The notes beneath the pieces were generated by a model, which was given only the letters and a program-made list of their open reading frames with translations, had not been told where the DNA came from and ran no database searches. 64,000 nucleotides of DNA from Thalassotalea sp. PS06 (GTDB lineage Bacteria > Pseudomonadota > Gammaproteobacteria > Enterobacterales > Alteromonadaceae). This document shows, piece after piece, positions 62,105-64,000 of this stretch. Location of the stretch: assembly GCF_007197775.1 (NCBI RefSeq), contig NZ_CP041638.1, forward strand, positions 868,001 through 932,000, given 5' to 3'. The position numbers were made by a program, and so were the translations under genes. Position 1 is the first letter of the stretch; every line of letters begins with the position of its first letter.

Positions 62105-64000
62105 CTACTTCACCAACTGCTTAATCGTACGCTTCAATGCCGCGGGTTTTACCGGTTTATTTAAAAACTGGAATCCCTGGGAGCGAATTTCTTCACGAAT
62201 TTCTTCACTGTGATCGGCACTATTCATGATGATTGGGATATCGGTATCCAATTCTTGGTGGATAAATTTCACCACGTCAAGCCCGGTAACACCATCGTCG
62301 AGGTGGTAGTCGGCGATAATCAGGTTGGGTTGTTGTTGCTCGGTCACCTGCAACGCCGTTTGCTGATCTTTCGCCTGCCATGCCTGACAGCCCCATTCAC
62401 TCAAACGCTTATCCATGGCGCCTAACACCGCATCATCATTATCGATAACTAATACCTTCAGCGATTGTAGGTCCTGACGGTTAACCGGGGTTATCGATTC
62501 ACTGGCGCTTGGCTGTTCGGTAAGAGTAATAATCGGAAGCTGAATGGTAAATTCACTGCCGATGCCATAGGTGGAGTTTAAGGTCAGTTCGATACCAAGA
62601 ATTTTACAGATCCTTGAGGTGATCGCCAGACCCAGTCCCAACCCTTGTTCTTTATTTTGATTGATTTGTTCAAAGTCATTAAAAATACGTTGCTGGTCTT
62701 CTTCCCGGATACCAATACCACTGTCTTTGATACTCAAAAATATACTGGCATCCTGACGTTTTAGTGTTAGTTCGACTTTACCTTTTTCTGTGTAACGAAT
62801 GGCATTGGTCAATAGGTTTTGAATGACCCGTCGTAATAAGTTTTTATCGCTACGTGTCCCGACATTATCAAAATCAGCCTTGAACTGCAGGCCTTTTTCC
62901 TCGGCCAGTACGTTAAATTCTTCACAAATAGGGGATAAGAATGTGCCCAGATAAAAATCATCGATGTGCGGGCTTATGGTGCCGGCATCGAGTTTGGTCA
63001 ATTCTAGAATTGAGGATAATAATTGTTCGGCATTTTCCAGAGAGTGGCTGATATTCTTGCTCAGTTCCCGGGTTTCTTCATTATCACTCTTTTCCTGCAA
63101 TATTGACGAAAATAGATTGGCGGCATTAAAGGGCTGCAACAAGTCATGGCTCAACGCAGCAAAGTAGCGGGATTTATTAATATTTGCCTGCTCGGCATCC
63201 TGCTTGGCTTCCCCTAAGGCTTTGTTGAGTCGTTGCAAATCTTCGGTGCGTTGTTCTACGCGGCTTTCCAGATGCGCATTGATTTCTTCCAGGGCTTTTT
63301 GGGTATTAACAAACTCGGTAATGTCGGCGTAGGTAGTAACGAAGCCGCCACCAGGTAACGGATTACCGTTCATCTCATATACCTTGCCAGACTTTTGTAT
63401 CCGCTGGAATTTATAGTGAATGCCCTGGCGCAAAAAGGTAATACGTTTTTCCACTTCCTGCTGTTTAGGGCTATCGCCAAAGAAACCACGGTTAGCATTA
63501 AAGCGGATAATTTCCTCCACCGGGCGGCCGACATAGATCTCCTGCTCCGGGTAATTGAACATTTCGATATAGCGTCGATTCCAGGCAACAAGCCGCAGCT
63601 CTTTATCGACCACGGAGATACCCTGATTGACATTTTGAATGGTGGCCTGCAACAAGGAACGATTGAAACGCAATAATTCACTGGCTTCATCAACGATATC
63701 AACCACATCATTAACCAAGGCCTGACGCTGACTTTTGGCGGAATTGAGCAGCAATCTCGCCGATGGACCACCGATTACCCCTGCAAGTTCCTGCTCGACA
63801 ATAGCCTCTAATTCACCGGTTATGGTGTATTCGTCGTGTAGCTGTTTATGCGGGTAATGTTTATTAAGCAAGCGATTGGCATAGGCTTTACCAAAGAACC
63901 GTCCGAGAACGGCACGCACATCACCAAGGGTAAGCGGGGTAACGCCGCCGTAGGATAAGTTGTCTGCGTCCAGCTTAGTGCTGATGTAATTTCGAGCCTG
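62105..64000 (-). CDS. CrbS-type hybrid sensor histidine kinase, 5' end outside the window
   Basis: The frame is open to the window edge, so the gene is cut off upstream. The visible 631 residues begin QARNYISTKLDADNL and contain TLGDVRAVLGRFFG, which in CrbS-like proteins follows the SLC5 sodium/solute transporter domain. Next come a STAC-like helical region (about 60-120), a PAS domain (about 125-235), a coiled coil, a HisKA/HATPase kinase (ALSHDLLQPFNAA; GLGLGLAI) and a C-terminal receiver (VIDNDDA, IIADYHLDDG, NKPVKP). CrbS-type kinases act through LuxR-type CrbR on acetate metabolism; a CrbR-like regulator is at 19046. Confidence 0.88.
   Translation of the reverse strand, partial: QARNYISTKLDADNLSYGGVTPLTLGDVRAVLGRFFGKAYANRLLNKHYPHKQLHDEYTITGELEAIVEQELAGVIGGPSARLLLNSAKSQRQALVNDVVDIVDEASELLRFNRSLLQATIQNVNQGISVVDKELRLVAWNRRYIEMFNYPEQEIYVGRPVEEIIRFNANRGFFGDSPKQQEVEKRITFLRQGIHYKFQRIQKSGKVYEMNGNPLPGGGFVTTYADITEFVNTQKALEEINAHLESRVEQRTEDLQRLNKALGEAKQDAEQANINKSRYFAALSHDLLQPFNAANLFSSILQEKSDNEETRELSKNISHSLENAEQLLSSILELTKLDAGTISPHIDDFYLGTFLSPICEEFNVLAEEKGLQFKADFDNVGTRSDKNLLRRVIQNLLTNAIRYTEKGKVELTLKRQDASIFLSIKDSGIGIREEDQQRIFNDFEQINQNKEQGLGLGLAITSRICKILGIELTLNSTYGIGSEFTIQLPIITLTEQPSASESITPVNRQDLQSLKVLVIDNDDAVLGAMDKRLSEWGCQAWQAKDQQTALQVTEQQQPNLIIADYHLDDGVTGLDVVKFIHQELDTDIPIIMNSADHSEEIREEIRSQGFQFLNKPVKPAALKRTIKQLVK

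Overview
The window looks like chromosomal DNA from a marine gammaproteobacterium of the Alteromonadales type. This rests on gene content: four or more TonB-dependent outer-membrane functions, a secreted PL7 alginate lyase, a complete system I cytochrome c maturation set, an imuA-imuB-dnaE2 SOS mutasome, a CrbS-type transporter-like sensor kinase and a TyrR-family regulator. I cannot fix the genus. I see no prophage, insertion sequence, CRISPR array or plasmid signature, and genes are densely packed apart from several repeat-rich gaps.

Layout. 1-4.8 kb: a TyrR-like regulator with an intact GAFTGA loop, an overlapping methyltransferase/PP-loop ATPase pair, a fumarylacetoacetase-fold enzyme and the SUI1-family protein YciH. 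4.8-8.5 kb: etfBA diverging from ETF-ubiquinone oxidoreductase, the electron path from acyl-CoA dehydrogenases to quinone. 8.5-10.1 kb: pdxH between two related composite repeat/hairpin blocks. 10.1-11.5 kb: PPK2 polyphosphate kinase and a Nudix hydrolase. 11.5-19.7 kb: a probable 3-hydroxybutyrate locus (GntP-type permease, exported MetX-like esterase, 3-hydroxybutyrate dehydrogenase, 3-oxoacid CoA-transferase A and B), with a divergent TonB receptor and a LuxR-type response regulator. 19.7-27 kb: a DsrE-like protein, an OmpR-type regulator, a lone ExbD, a small membrane protein, a TonB receptor and the alginate lyase. 27.4-35 kb: ccmABCDE and ccmFGHI, divergent from one 345-bp region. 35-40.2 kb: exported glutathione peroxidase, ferrochelatase, two PepSY membrane proteins and a SulP transporter, followed by a 16-copy 22-bp tandem array. 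40.7-41.7 kb: a DUF1289 protein and a tRNA-Phe locus with decayed tRNA fragments and strings of small hairpins. 41.7-48.2 kb: the SOS mutasome operon, sharing one perfect LexA box with a divergent SRAP (YedK/HMCES-type) gene. 48.2-57.1 kb: DUF2189 membrane protein, EF-hand protein, a fusion of a dicarboxylate/amino-acid symporter with a solute-binding domain, a diguanylate cyclase and an M14 peptidase. 57.1-64 kb: CoA-acylating methylmalonate-semialdehyde dehydrogenase, another TonB receptor, a hairpin string and the 3' part of a CrbS-type hybrid kinase that runs off the window.

Together: many of the catabolic genes feed acyl-CoA oxidation and acetyl-CoA (3-hydroxybutyrate, methylmalonate semialdehyde, ETF). 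The LuxR-type regulator and the CrbS-type kinase resemble the pair that controls acetate/acyl-CoA metabolism in Vibrio and Pseudomonas. The heme genes (ccm, hemH) sit together around 27-37 kb.

The least explained features are the hairpin strings (about 8.55-8.79, 9.58-9.95, 41.1-41.6 and 61.84-62.0 kb). They are chains of short perfect stem-loops whose stem sequences differ while their symmetry, and in places the linker, is conserved. Other notable items are the symporter/solute-binding-domain fusion, the shared SOS box with a possible fourth mutasome gene, the exported esterase inside the 3-hydroxybutyrate operon, and the PP-loop/methyltransferase pair.
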